A stretch of 64,000 nt of DNA. Source: Cytophagales bacterium WSM2-2. Its GTDB lineage: Bacteria; Bacteroidota; Bacteroidia; Cytophagales; Cyclobacteriaceae. Positions 17,554 to 25,771 of this stretch are shown here, piece after piece (position 1 is the first letter of the stretch; each line of letters opens with the position of its first letter). The position numbers were made by a program, and so were the translations under genes. The notes beneath the pieces are model-generated. The model ran no database searches and was not told the DNA's origin. It saw only the letters and a program-made list of their open reading frames with translations. The DNA lies in NCBI GenBank assembly GCA_015472025.1, contig BNHL01000001.1:1054001-1118000 (forward strand), written 5' to 3'.

Positions 17554-18165
17554 ATGGAATCGATCAGGCCACAGAGCAAGGGGACCAGGCAGTTGTTCAA
17601 AAATCCAATTCTAGAAAGGCTTTCACGCACACACATTGCCGTACCGGTAGTTGTGTTTTTCTTATATTCAGCTGCTTTGCTCTACTGGAGCGCCACTCAT
17701 ACCTCACTTTCCATAGGCACTACTATTGGCATGTTCTTCCTTGGTGCTATTGCCTTCACTTGGGTGGAGTACATGGTACATCGACATCTTTTTCATATGT
17801 CAGCCGATACCGAGAAACGCGCTAAAATGCAGTACACGATGCATGGGGTTCATCATGAATTCCCGAAAGACAAAGAACGTCTGGCTATGCCACCCTTGTT
17901 GAGTATCACCATCGCCACAATATTGCTTTTTGTGTTCCGCCTGATCCTGGGCGATTTGGTATTTTCATTTCTACCTGGATTTTTAGCCGGATACGCTTAC
18001 TATTTGTCGGTGCATTATATGGTGCACGCTTATCAGCCACCGAAAAATTTTTTCAAAATACTGTGGGTCAATCATAGCATACACCACTATAAAAATGGAG
18101 AAGAAGTTTTCGGGGTGTCATCTCCACTGTGGGACTATATCTATGGTACCATGGCCAAAAAATAA
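17554..18165 (+). CDS. Fatty acid 2-hydroxylase-like membrane di-iron enzyme
   Basis: 203 residues from the ATG at 17554; an in-frame TTG six bases earlier is less likely. It is an integral membrane protein with helices near 30-45, 52-70, 114-140. Histidine boxes are HRHLFH (76-81), HGVHH (97-101), HYMVH (144-148) and NHSIHH (163-168), the di-iron set of the fatty acid hydroxylase superfamily. The HGVHHEFPKDKERLAMPP segment is the hallmark of fatty acid 2-hydroxylases (FA2H/Scs7) that hydroxylate N-acyl chains of sphingolipids. In Bacteroidota this would fit hydroxylation of sphingolipid or sulfonolipid acyl chains. It has its own promoter. Confidence 0.85.
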   Translation: MESIRPQSKGTRQLFKNPILERLSRTHIAVPVVVFFLYSAALLYWSATHTSLSIGTTIGMFFLGAIAFTWVEYMVHRHLFHMSADTEKRAKMQYTMHGVHHEFPKDKERLAMPPLLSITIATILLFVFRLILGDLVFSFLPGFLAGYAYYLSVHYMVHAYQPPKNFFKILWVNHSIHHYKNGEEVFGVSSPLWDYIYGTMAKK

Positions 18166-18186
18166 AGCCCCGAAAGTTCAGGGCTT
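18165..18186 (-). terminator. Intrinsic terminator of the small lipoprotein gene
   Basis: AAGCCC (18165-18170) pairs with GGGCTT (18181-18186). On the minus strand the stem is followed by TATTTTTT, a good U-tract, directly behind the small lipoprotein gene. It overlaps the stop of the convergent hydroxylase gene. Confidence 0.6.
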
Positions 18187-18211
18187 CAAGCAATTAAATA
18201 CAAAATTGTTA

Positions 18212-18340
18212 TCAGATTCGGGTTTCCTTCAAAGGCTTCTTCTGCACCGGAGCTTTTGAGTATGTCGGGCAGGTGTAAACAGAACAGGAAGAGGCAATTA
18301 CCAACGTGACAAGGGCTAAAATTATAATAGATCTTTTCAT
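18212..18340 (-). CDS. Tiny predicted lipoprotein (42 residues)
   Basis: The sequence MKRSIIILALVTLVIASSCS is a compact lipoprotein signal with Cys19 as the acylation site, leaving a mature peptide of 24 residues that contains VYTCPTYSKAP and a basic tail. It has its own terminator directly downstream, which supports it as a real gene. Similar tiny Cys-Pro-Thr-Tyr-containing lipoproteins occur in Bacteroidota, but no function is known to me. The codon frame is clean from ATG at 18340 to TGA. Confidence 0.65.
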   Translation of the reverse strand: MKRSIIILALVTLVIASSCSVYTCPTYSKAPVQKKPLKETRI

Positions 18341-18526
18341 AAAAATTAATATCAGGGTTTCGTTTTACTCAACGTAAAAATAGGTCACTGAGTGCCCTGG
18401 GGGTGTTAAAAAACCATGAATTCCTTACACCCGTTTTGTTAAGTATGAAATCTGCACCCGCCAGGAAAATCGTAGTTGAACAGAAAAAGGAAATATTTGG
18501 TTTAACTTAACATTCAAACTAAAAAA

Positions 18527-19624
18527 ATGCTGGGTCACCGGTTTTCAAAATACTCCCCTCCGCCTGAGAGTGGCAAATCCGACTTTGAAAAGCTGCTGAA
18601 GGTTTTCATGCAGTTGCTTTTGATAACCTCGGGTAATGTATCTGAAGCATTGCAATGGTTAACCGAAGTAGACAAACAATATGGTCTCTCAGGAAAAGAC
18701 TATGGTATCGGGGATTTTATAGAAGACCTTAAAAAAAATGGATACATCACGGATGAAGGACCTGACGGTGAATTTAAATTGAAGCCAAAGGCTGAACAAG
18801 ATTTAAGGCAATCGGCACTGGAAGAAATTTTTGGGAAACTGAAAAGATCCAAGCCCGGTGGCCATCAAACTCCGCACAATGGCCGAGGTGATGAGCCAAC
18901 CACTGACAGACGTGACTACGAATTTGGCGATACTCTGGAGCAGATTTCTATGACGGATTCCCTGCGAAATGCCCAAATCAATCATGGCGTTGACGATTTC
19001 AGGATGACGGAAGAAGACCTGGAGGTAGTGGAGAATGAGTTCAGAGCGCAAACCTCAACAGTGCTTATGATCGACATCTCACACTCCATGATTTTGTATG
19101 GCGAGGATCGCATCACACCAGCCAAAAAAGTAGCAATGGCGTTGGCCGAACTGATAACAAAGAAATACCCAAAGGACACGCTGGACATCCTCGTCTTCGG
19201 AGATGATGCCTGGCAGATTGAGATCAAAGACCTTCCCTACTTAAATGTAGGTCCATATCACACCAATACCGTTGCAGGACTTGAACTTGCTATGGGCATT
19301 TTGCGGAGGCGTAAAAACACTAATAAGCAAATCTTCATGATTACAGATGGCAAACCCACCTGTATCAAGCAAGGAATCAAATACTATAAAAACAGTTTCG
19401 GCCTCGATCAAAAAATTCTGAACAAGACACTCGACCTTGCAGTGCAACTGAGAAAAATAAAGGTCCCGGTGACTACGTTCATGATCGCAACAGATCCATA
19501 CCTGAAGTCATTTGTCCGTGAGTTTACAAAAGCAAATAATGGCAACGCGTACTACAGCAGTTTGCAGGGATTGGGTAATTTGGTGTTTGAAGATTTTAAA
19601 CGGAACAGAACCAAGAACCTGTAA
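18527..19624 (+). CDS. VWA-domain protein of the CoxE/magnesium-chelatase D type
   Basis: 365 residues. The C-terminal half is a von Willebrand A domain with an intact MIDAS site: Asp183-x-Ser185-x-Ser187 in LMIDISHSM, the Thr loop near GPYHTNTVAG and the Asp of MITDGKP. The N-terminal ~150 residues are helical and charged, with no recognised domain. VWA proteins of this kind work with a MoxR-type AAA+ ATPase, encoded next, as a metal-insertion or remodelling pair. No transmembrane helix or signal is seen, so it is cytoplasmic. The spacing to the ATPase gene is 30 bp. Confidence 0.85.
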   Translation: MLGHRFSKYSPPPESGKSDFEKLLKVFMQLLLITSGNVSEALQWLTEVDKQYGLSGKDYGIGDFIEDLKKNGYITDEGPDGEFKLKPKAEQDLRQSALEEIFGKLKRSKPGGHQTPHNGRGDEPTTDRRDYEFGDTLEQISMTDSLRNAQINHGVDDFRMTEEDLEVVENEFRAQTSTVLMIDISHSMILYGEDRITPAKKVAMALAELITKKYPKDTLDILVFGDDAWQIEIKDLPYLNVGPYHTNTVAGLELAMGILRRRKNTNKQIFMITDGKPTCIKQGIKYYKNSFGLDQKILNKTLDLAVQLRKIKVPVTTFMIATDPYLKSFVREFTKANNGNAYYSSLQGLGNLVFEDFKRNRTKNL

Positions 19625-19654
19625 TTTGAACAATCGTAATTTCTTTATACTGTA

Positions 19655-21166
19655 ATGACTGACTATAAAAAAGTAAATACACTTGGCCAGCTGAAGGCAT
19701 CCGGCTATAAATTCAAGACCATCAAGGATGAATTGCGTCTCAACCTGATGGAAAAGCTAAAGAGCAAACAAAATGTGTTTGAAGGAATTTGGGGCTACGA
19801 AGAAACCGTTATCCCCGATCTGGAAAGAGCAATCCTTGCAGGCCACGATGTTAATTTCCTCGGCCTTCGCGGACAGGCTAAAACGCGCCTGGCCAGGTTA
19901 ATGATCAACTTGCTGGACGAGTACATACCAGTGATTGGAGGTTCTGAATTAAATGATGATCCGCTTAATCCCATTTCGCGTTACGGTCGTGACAAAGTCA
20001 ATGAGCTAGGCGACAACACACCGGTCATTTGGTTGAATCGTGAAGAGCGCTACAGTGAAAAATTAGCGACTCCTGATGTTTCAATCGCTGACTTGATTGG
20101 CGATGTCGACCCGATCAAAGCTGCTTCGCTGAAATTGCCCTACTCAGATGAACGCGTAATCCACTTCGGATTAATTCCGCGTTCGCACCGCTGCATCTTT
20201 GTGATCAATGAGTTGCCAGACTTGCAGGCACGCATCCAGGTTGCTTTGTTCAACATCTTACAAGAAGGCGACATTCAAATCCGTGGCTTCAAACTTCGGT
20301 TGCCACTTGACATTCAGTTTGTGTTTACAGCAAACCCGGAAGATTATACCAACCGGGGAAGTATCGTTACCCCATTGAAAGATCGCATCGACAGTCAAAT
20401 TATTACACACTATCCAAAAACACTGGAGATCGGTAAACGAATAACACAACAAGAGGCTCGCATTCGAGCTGAACAAAACCGGTTGGTTTCAACGCCTGAA
20501 ATTGCCAAGGATATTATTGAACAGATCGCATTTGAAGCCCGCAAGAGCGAATATGTAGATGCCAAGAGTGGAGTATCCGCTCGCCTGACAATATCTGCTT
20601 ACGAGAATCTGGTTGCTGCAGCCGAACGCAGAAGTATAATCAATGGTGAGAAAAATACATTTATACGTGTCGCTGATTTTATTGGAGTAATCCCGTCCAT
20701 CACCGGCAAGGTAGAGTTGGTCTATGAAGGCCAGCAGGAAGGTCCAGGCATTGTGGCACAGAATTTATTAGGTAAGGCAATACGATCACAGTTTCTAAAT
20801 TATTTTCCAGACCCGGAAAAATTTCGAAAACAAAAAGAGAAAAACCCTTATCGTAAAATCACCGACTGGTTTGGAGAAGGGAACTCTGTTGATTTGCTTC
20901 ATGACATGAGCAATCAAGACTACGAAAAAGCATTGAAATCCGTACCAGGGCTGGCTGATGTTGTCAATGAATACCTAAAAGGCCAGGACGCCAACCACAA
21001 GCTTTTCTTTATGGAGTTTGCGTTACACGGTCTTGCCGAATATAGTCTCATCAGCAAGCATAACCTGACTGCTGGTCACCAATTCAAGGATTTGCTTAGC
21101 AGTATACTCAGCATGAACAAAGACGATGATGAAGAAGGGGAAACCTTCGATACCGACAAATTTTAA
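19655..21166 (+). CDS. AAA+ ATPase of the MoxR/magnesium-chelatase I type
   Basis: 503 residues. Walker A is GLRGQAKT (70-77). The Walker B strand reads IFVINELPDL (181-190): the first acidic residue of the usual DE pair is Asn185, while Glu186 remains. A sensor 1-like VFTANPEDYTNRG segment and an arginine-containing TPLKDRID follow. The fold matches the chelatase-I/MoxR clade. With the VWA gene just upstream it should form an ATP-driven remodelling complex. The last ~100 residues (DPEKFRKQKEKNPYRKITDWF onward) are extra to the AAA+ core. The next gene starts inside its last 41 bases. Confidence 0.85.
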   Translation: MTDYKKVNTLGQLKASGYKFKTIKDELRLNLMEKLKSKQNVFEGIWGYEETVIPDLERAILAGHDVNFLGLRGQAKTRLARLMINLLDEYIPVIGGSELNDDPLNPISRYGRDKVNELGDNTPVIWLNREERYSEKLATPDVSIADLIGDVDPIKAASLKLPYSDERVIHFGLIPRSHRCIFVINELPDLQARIQVALFNILQEGDIQIRGFKLRLPLDIQFVFTANPEDYTNRGSIVTPLKDRIDSQIITHYPKTLEIGKRITQQEARIRAEQNRLVSTPEIAKDIIEQIAFEARKSEYVDAKSGVSARLTISAYENLVAAAERRSIINGEKNTFIRVADFIGVIPSITGKVELVYEGQQEGPGIVAQNLLGKAIRSQFLNYFPDPEKFRKQKEKNPYRKITDWFGEGNSVDLLHDMSNQDYEKALKSVPGLADVVNEYLKGQDANHKLFFMEFALHGLAEYSLISKHNLTAGHQFKDLLSSILSMNKDDDEEGETFDTDKF

Positions 21167-21806
21167 TTCGGAAGAAGTGATTGAGCTGCGAAAAATTGTG
21201 GCTCAGGGTGAGGGTCAATACCTGGAGTTCAAACATAAAATTTCACATCCCGAAAAAGTAGTTCGCGAAATGATCGCCTTTGCCAACAGCGAGGGCGGGA
21301 CGATTCTTGTAGGCGTAGACGACAATGGAGAACTGGTAGGTCTGAAATACCCCGACGAAGAGTTGATGACTTTACAAGAGGCACTGGAAAAGTACGTCAG
21401 GCAAACGCTCGTTTACCAGGAATCCCTTGTCAAGCTCTCGGACAAAAAATCTGTGCTTCGCCTTGACATCCCACCAAGTGAAAAACGTCCCATTTATTTA
21501 CGTATAAACTCACAGGAGCGGGAAAGTTATGTTCGTGTTAACGATATGAGTATTAAGGCCAGTAAAGAGATGAATGAGATCATCCGCAGAAAACGTCAGA
21601 AAAAAGATATTCATTTCTACTTCGCTGCACATGAATTGGCGCTCATGCAATACCTCGATGTAAATCAAAACATCACATTGCAAGATTTTCAAAAATTGAC
21701 AGGGCTCAGTCGCTTTGCCGCTTCGCGTAAACTGATTTTGCTTGTACTTGCCAATGTTTTAAAGATCACAGCTTCCGAAAAAGGCGACACATACGCCAGG
21801 GTTTAG
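21126..21806 (+). CDS. AlbA_2 (Schlafen-like) domain protein with C-terminal winged helix
   Basis: 226 residues. The AlbA_2 signature is QYLEFKHKISHPEKVVREM followed by IAFANSEGGTILVGVDDNGELVG (about 36-76), the fold of the divergent AAA_4/Schlafen core. Residues about 165-226 (LALMQYLDVNQNITLQDFQKL, SRFAASRKLILLV) look like a winged helix. AlbA_2 proteins are usually nucleic-acid-binding regulators or nucleases. The ATG at 21126 overlaps the ATPase gene by 41 bp; a start further in would remove part of the leader, so the exact N-terminus is uncertain. The position suggests it is made together with the VWA/AAA+ pair. Confidence 0.8.
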   Translation: MMKKGKPSIPTNFNSEEVIELRKIVAQGEGQYLEFKHKISHPEKVVREMIAFANSEGGTILVGVDDNGELVGLKYPDEELMTLQEALEKYVRQTLVYQESLVKLSDKKSVLRLDIPPSEKRPIYLRINSQERESYVRVNDMSIKASKEMNEIIRRKRQKKDIHFYFAAHELALMQYLDVNQNITLQDFQKLTGLSRFAASRKLILLVLANVLKITASEKGDTYARV

Positions 21807-22510
21807 ATCACCCGGCCTGACTTTACTTCAATTGCAGAACCCTCTGCGAGAAAAACAGACAAGGGTTTTTCAGATTTTAAGAAATCAAATGGTTGACCAT
21901 AGACATCACCGAAATCAACATTGATCGAGTATTCTCTTGTAGCATAAACATCCCATCGTGGATGTTCGACACCATACTCAGAAGTCTTTTCGTTCACCTT
22001 CGTATAACCCCAGTAATGCTCGGTGATAAATTCCTCCTCACTCCCGCTGTCGATTCCTGACGAGGTCTTTGAGGTTCTAACCATAAAAGAATTCCATGTT
22101 TTCTTTCTCCATTTGTACTCCACAACCAGCGAGTCTCCATCCGGTTTCCATGAATGCGACATCGGCATAGTTTCATAATTCTCCTTATAAATGGTATTGG
22201 CAACAAACGTAAGAGCAGGTTTGGGGACTATTTCTTTAATGAAGACTACACCACGCTTCCATTCACCATTGTCATGGTAACGAACATAAAATCTCAAATT
22301 AACCTCCTCGAAATTGGTGTGGAACGGAATTTTGAATCCTTTGATTTTAGTATTCAGGAACATAAACCCGACCAAGCTCACATAACACGTATCCTTCCAT
22401 AAGTCGATCTCCGTCTTGGCCGGGAGATAAGGTTGAAGAATGCTCATGTCGACAGCGTAGTTTGCCATCGCTAATTTTCTCCACTCCGCCTGCAGAAAGG
22501 TGCTGGCCAT
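21803..22510 (-). CDS. DUF2071 (YqjF-like) family protein
   Basis: 235 residues. The family pattern is visible: FLQAEWRKLAMANYAVDMSILQPYLPAKTE at the N-terminus and WKDTCYVSLVGFMFLNTKIKG after it, then the conserved FEEVNLRFYVRY and RGVVFIKEIVPKPALTFVANTIY. These are acetoacetate-decarboxylase-like folds of unknown activity. The ATG at 22510 shares one base with the stop of the upstream GroES-like gene (TGATG), so the two are translationally coupled. The 3' end overlaps the convergent AlbA_2 gene by 4 bp. Confidence 0.8.
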   Translation of the reverse strand: MASTFLQAEWRKLAMANYAVDMSILQPYLPAKTEIDLWKDTCYVSLVGFMFLNTKIKGFKIPFHTNFEEVNLRFYVRYHDNGEWKRGVVFIKEIVPKPALTFVANTIYKENYETMPMSHSWKPDGDSLVVEYKWRKKTWNSFMVRTSKTSSGIDSGSEEEFITEHYWGYTKVNEKTSEYGVEHPRWDVYATREYSINVDFGDVYGQPFDFLKSEKPLSVFLAEGSAIEVKSGRVI

Positions 22511-22893
22511 CACAATTCCTCTTCACGCTCAAGCATCAGGATAGATGCCTGGGGCACGATAAAATATTTCTCGTTTTCGTAAATCACTTCAATAGCGCCT
22601 TTCTGCAAAAAAATCGCCAGGTCGCCTTCCTGTGCCTGCAACGGCAAGTATTTCACCTGGTCTTCTTTCCCCTTCCAAAGATCATCTTCATCCGCTGGCA
22701 TAGGCAACGGATAGCCCGGCCCAACCTTGATCACATAGCCACGCTGAATCTTTTCTTTTTCCTGAACGCCTGGAGGAAGATATAATCCACTTTCAGTCTT
22801 GTCTGATTCTTTCATCGGGCGAATCAGCACCCTGTCTCCCACTACAATTAATTTCTTCAATTTGTTGTCATGCGTCACTTTCATACTCACCAT
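22510..22893 (-). CDS. Solitary GroES-like co-chaperone family protein
   Basis: 127 residues. The GroES fold is seen in LIVVGDRVLIRPMKESDKTESGLYLPP, GYVIKVGPGYPLP, EGDLAIFLQKGAIEVIYENEKYFIVP and an ILMLERE tail. Real GroES is about 95 residues and lies next to groEL; this one is longer because of a DEDDLWKGKEDQVKY insertion and has no groEL near it. The mobile-loop region (ESDKTESGLYLPP) resembles the GroEL-contacting loop. It may be a GroES paralogue with its own target. It is coupled to the DUF2071 gene and lies 69 bp downstream of rmuC on the same strand. Confidence 0.8.
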   Translation of the reverse strand: MVSMKVTHDNKLKKLIVVGDRVLIRPMKESDKTESGLYLPPGVQEKEKIQRGYVIKVGPGYPLPMPADEDDLWKGKEDQVKYLPLQAQEGDLAIFLQKGAIEVIYENEKYFIVPQASILMLEREEEL

Positions 22894-22962
22894 TTGTAAT
22901 TATTTCTTGTTGCTTGATAGTTTTCAGGTACTGGAAGTAGTCCCCTTTTTGAAATGATTGAA

Positions 22963-24327
22963 TTATTGTTCTTCAAATAATCCACCTTGCTCATCCTTCT
23001 TTTCCGGATAAGACTCAGTCGAGTACAGAGGCAATTTGTTCAGCCGATTGGACAATACAGATTCATCCGTGACAATCCCTTTCGCGCCAGCTTCATTCTT
23101 GAGAGAGGAAGTCTCCTGCTCCAGTTCTTTGGCACTGATATGTTTTGCCCTGCGTTCGATTGGCGGATTGATTTTTTCCGCTTTTTCAAATTCAGATACT
23201 TTCTCCAAAATATCTTTCGGAAGATCAGCTTCACTGCGATAGACCAATTCAAAAAATTGACGGGTGAAAAATCCGTCTATCTGAATTCTCCTTTTCGAAA
23301 GGTGAACGAACTTCCCAAGCACACGGCAGATATTTTCACGTTCTTCGGGGCTAAGTTGCTCTGCAAACTCGTAGTCTTCGATTTTTAGTAAGCTCAAGAT
23401 TACCGGCTCCAGTGAATCAATCGAGATAACAAAAACGTTGTAGTCTGCAAGACGGAAGACATATTGGTCAAGGCTTTCCAATGTGTTGGTCGGCACAACC
23501 AAGAAAATATCTTTCTTCACGTCTGTCTCCTTAGCATATTTCTTCGCTGACTCAGCCTGGTTTTTCAAGTAGTTTCTGAAATTGGATAAATCCTCACCCG
23601 CGGGACTCTTCGCGTCAAACACAACAAACTCATTACTGATCTTAAGTGTATTATCCGGTTCGCCTTTGAATGGCACCCGTTCCACATACTCAATGGTGTG
23701 ACGCGAGCAAATCCCTTTGATCGTATTCTTGACATTTTCCTGGTGAGCTGTCCATGTTTCACGAAGTCTATGGATACGATTGATCTCAGAATCTTTTCTT
23801 TCCTGCAGTTCCCGGTTGCGATCGTTCTGAATTCGGTCCTGAATGTTTTTCAGGGAATCAACCGCCTTGGCATGATCTTGTTTACGGAATTCTTCGTCTT
23901 TCAGCAACTGCGTGTTCTGTTGAATGCTTTTTTGTAATTCACGCTCCGTTGATTCCAGCCGCTCGCGAAGCACAGACACTTCATTAGAAAGCTCGGTTCC
24001 TCGCTTGAGGAATATTTTGTTTTGCTCTGAGGCTGTAGTCAGCTCACGTTGCAGTGATTCAATCTGCTTATTGGCCTCCTTTAGCACCTGAATTTCAGTA
24101 CTCATCCGAGCAACTGATTCGTTCAGGCCTTTAGCAGTTGCGCGTTCAATGGAAAGAGCATTATCCGCCTGAGTTGCGGATTCAATTTTTGAGATCAGTT
24201 TCTGAAGATCAGCGGAAGCATCGACCATTTGGTTTTTGATCTTGCCCCATCCGAAAATACGCTCGATAAATCCTATTCCTTTTAAGCTATCAAAAAGTCG
24301 TTTAATGCTGTCAAAATTCACACTCAT
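22963..24327 (-). CDS. rmuC: DNA recombination protein RmuC family
   Basis: 454 residues. A long N-terminal coiled coil (about 30-195) is followed by the RmuC nuclease-like core: VERVPFKGEPDNTLKI, EFVVFDAKSPAGEDLSNF, YLKNQAESAKKYA, DIFLVVPTNTLESLDQY and FVISIDSLEPVILSLLKI. The PD-(D/E)xK pattern is suggested by the EFVVFDAKSP segment. RmuC limits inversions and rearrangements at repeats. Here the N-terminal membrane helix found in many RmuC proteins is not obvious. It is divergent from rocD. Confidence 0.85.
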   Translation of the reverse strand: MSVNFDSIKRLFDSLKGIGFIERIFGWGKIKNQMVDASADLQKLISKIESATQADNALSIERATAKGLNESVARMSTEIQVLKEANKQIESLQRELTTASEQNKIFLKRGTELSNEVSVLRERLESTERELQKSIQQNTQLLKDEEFRKQDHAKAVDSLKNIQDRIQNDRNRELQERKDSEINRIHRLRETWTAHQENVKNTIKGICSRHTIEYVERVPFKGEPDNTLKISNEFVVFDAKSPAGEDLSNFRNYLKNQAESAKKYAKETDVKKDIFLVVPTNTLESLDQYVFRLADYNVFVISIDSLEPVILSLLKIEDYEFAEQLSPEERENICRVLGKFVHLSKRRIQIDGFFTRQFFELVYRSEADLPKDILEKVSEFEKAEKINPPIERRAKHISAKELEQETSSLKNEAGAKGIVTDESVLSNRLNKLPLYSTESYPEKKDEQGGLFEEQ

Positions 24328-24389
24328 GGTTGTCTTGTGGTGATAAAGTTACGGAAGGCATTAGTCAAAAAGAAGTAAACGCATTTGAG

Positions 24390-24397
24390 TATCTTTG
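24390..24397 (+). promoter_or_regulatory. -7 box of the rocD promoter
   Basis: TATCTTTG matches TAnnTTTG and lies 24 bp before the rocD ATG at 24421. No TTG is found 19-21 bases upstream, so only the -7 element is supported. Confidence 0.4.
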
Positions 24398-24420
24398 TTG
24401 TTCCCGCAAACAATAATTTT

Positions 24421-25656
24421 ATGGTTGACTCGATCACATCTGCTCAAAGCGCTATCGAACTGGAAGACAAATATGGCGCACACAACTACCATCCACTGCC
24501 AGTAGTGCTCAGCAAGGGTGAAGGTGTTTTCCTGTGGGATGTAGAGGGTAAGCGTTACTACGATTTCCTCTCTGCTTACAGCGCTGTCAACCAGGGCCAT
24601 TGCCACCCACGCATCATCAATGCAATGATTGCGCAGGCGAAAGAACTTACACTTACGTCACGAGCATTTCACAATGATAAACTAGGCCTTGCAGAAAAGT
24701 ATGTCTGCGAATTATTCGGCTACGATAAGGCGCTGTTTATGAATAGTGGCGCTGAGGCGAATGAGACTGCTATTAAACTGGCACGTAAGTGGGGATATAC
24801 AAGAAAGGGGATTGAAGAAAACAAAGCAGTTATCATAGCTGCAAAACAAAATTTTCACGGGCGAACTACAACTATAATTTCTGCATCGTCAGACCCTTCA
24901 GCTACAAAAGGCTTCGGTCCCTTTATGCCGGGTTTCGAACTTATAGAATACGATAATGTGCCTGCGCTTGAAAAAGCCTTGGCTAATAAAAACGTTTGCG
25001 GTTTGTGGATTGAACCGATCCAGGGTGAAGCCGGTGTTTACGTTCCTCACGATGGCTATTTGAAAACTGCTGAAAAACTTTGTAAGCAACACAATGTCTT
25101 GTTGATGATGGATGAAATCCAGACTGGAATTGCGCGGACTGGAAAAATGCTGGCAAGTGACCACGAAAATGTAAGACCGGATCTTTTAATTCTTGGCAAA
25201 GCCCTGTCAGGGGGAGTTATGCCTATATCTCTCGTGCTGGCCAATGATGAGATTATGCTTGTCATCAAACCTGGCGAACATGGTTCTACGTTTGGTGGTA
25301 ATCCATTAGCAGCCGCTGTTTGCATGGAATCCCTTCAGGTGATACGCGATGAAAAGCTTGCTGACAATGCCGAACGTCTCGGCAAAGTTTTCCGTGACCG
25401 AATGAATGCCATGATCAAAAAGACAAAACTGATCACACTGGTTCGTGGTAAAGGATTGCTCAACGCAATTGTGGTGAACGATAGCCCTGAAAGCGAAACT
25501 GCATGGAACCTTTGCGTTAAGTTTTCTGAAAATGGACTGTTGGCTAAACCAACACACGGAAATATCATCAGGCTGGCGCCTCCGTTGGTGATAACCGAAG
25601 AGCAGATTCATGAATGCTGCGATATTATAGAGAAGTCAGTGATGTCTTTGCTGTGA
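24421..25656 (+). CDS. rocD: Ornithine--oxo-acid transaminase
   Basis: 411 residues from the ATG at 24421; an in-frame TTG 36 bases upstream would add 12 non-conserved residues. It is a class III PLP aminotransferase. The start SAIELEDKYGAHNYHPLPVVL and LSAYSAVNQGHCHPRI is typical of ornithine aminotransferases, and LILGKALSGGVMPIS holds the PLP lysine, with MMDEIQTGIARTG upstream of it. The enzyme converts ornithine and 2-oxoglutarate to glutamate semialdehyde and glutamate in arginine/proline metabolism. It stands alone, divergent from rmuC. Confidence 0.92.
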   Translation: MVDSITSAQSAIELEDKYGAHNYHPLPVVLSKGEGVFLWDVEGKRYYDFLSAYSAVNQGHCHPRIINAMIAQAKELTLTSRAFHNDKLGLAEKYVCELFGYDKALFMNSGAEANETAIKLARKWGYTRKGIEENKAVIIAAKQNFHGRTTTIISASSDPSATKGFGPFMPGFELIEYDNVPALEKALANKNVCGLWIEPIQGEAGVYVPHDGYLKTAEKLCKQHNVLLMMDEIQTGIARTGKMLASDHENVRPDLLILGKALSGGVMPISLVLANDEIMLVIKPGEHGSTFGGNPLAAAVCMESLQVIRDEKLADNAERLGKVFRDRMNAMIKKTKLITLVRGKGLLNAIVVNDSPESETAWNLCVKFSENGLLAKPTHGNIIRLAPPLVITEEQIHECCDIIEKSVMSLL

Positions 25657-25726
25657 TCTTTGAGCTAAGCGCTAAATATTTGATTGCGTCTAATAATTAG
25701 ATCATCGTTCGATTTTATGCCGAGCC

Positions 25727-25734
25727 TATATTTG
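25727..25734 (+). promoter_or_regulatory. -7 box upstream of the secreted gluzincin gene
   Basis: TATATTTG is a perfect TAnnTTTG -7 box, 38 bp before the chosen ATG at 25772. The -33 position carries TCG or TTC rather than TTG. It partly overlaps a small GAGCC/GGGCT inverted repeat. Confidence 0.4.
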
Positions 25735-25771
25735 GGGCTTAAAATTTCCTATGATTTGTCCATTAAAAACC

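Noticed and set aside
25691-25703. Small palindrome TCTAATAATTAGA after rocD
   Set aside because: AT-rich 13-base palindrome without a T-tract; too common in such DNA to call a site.
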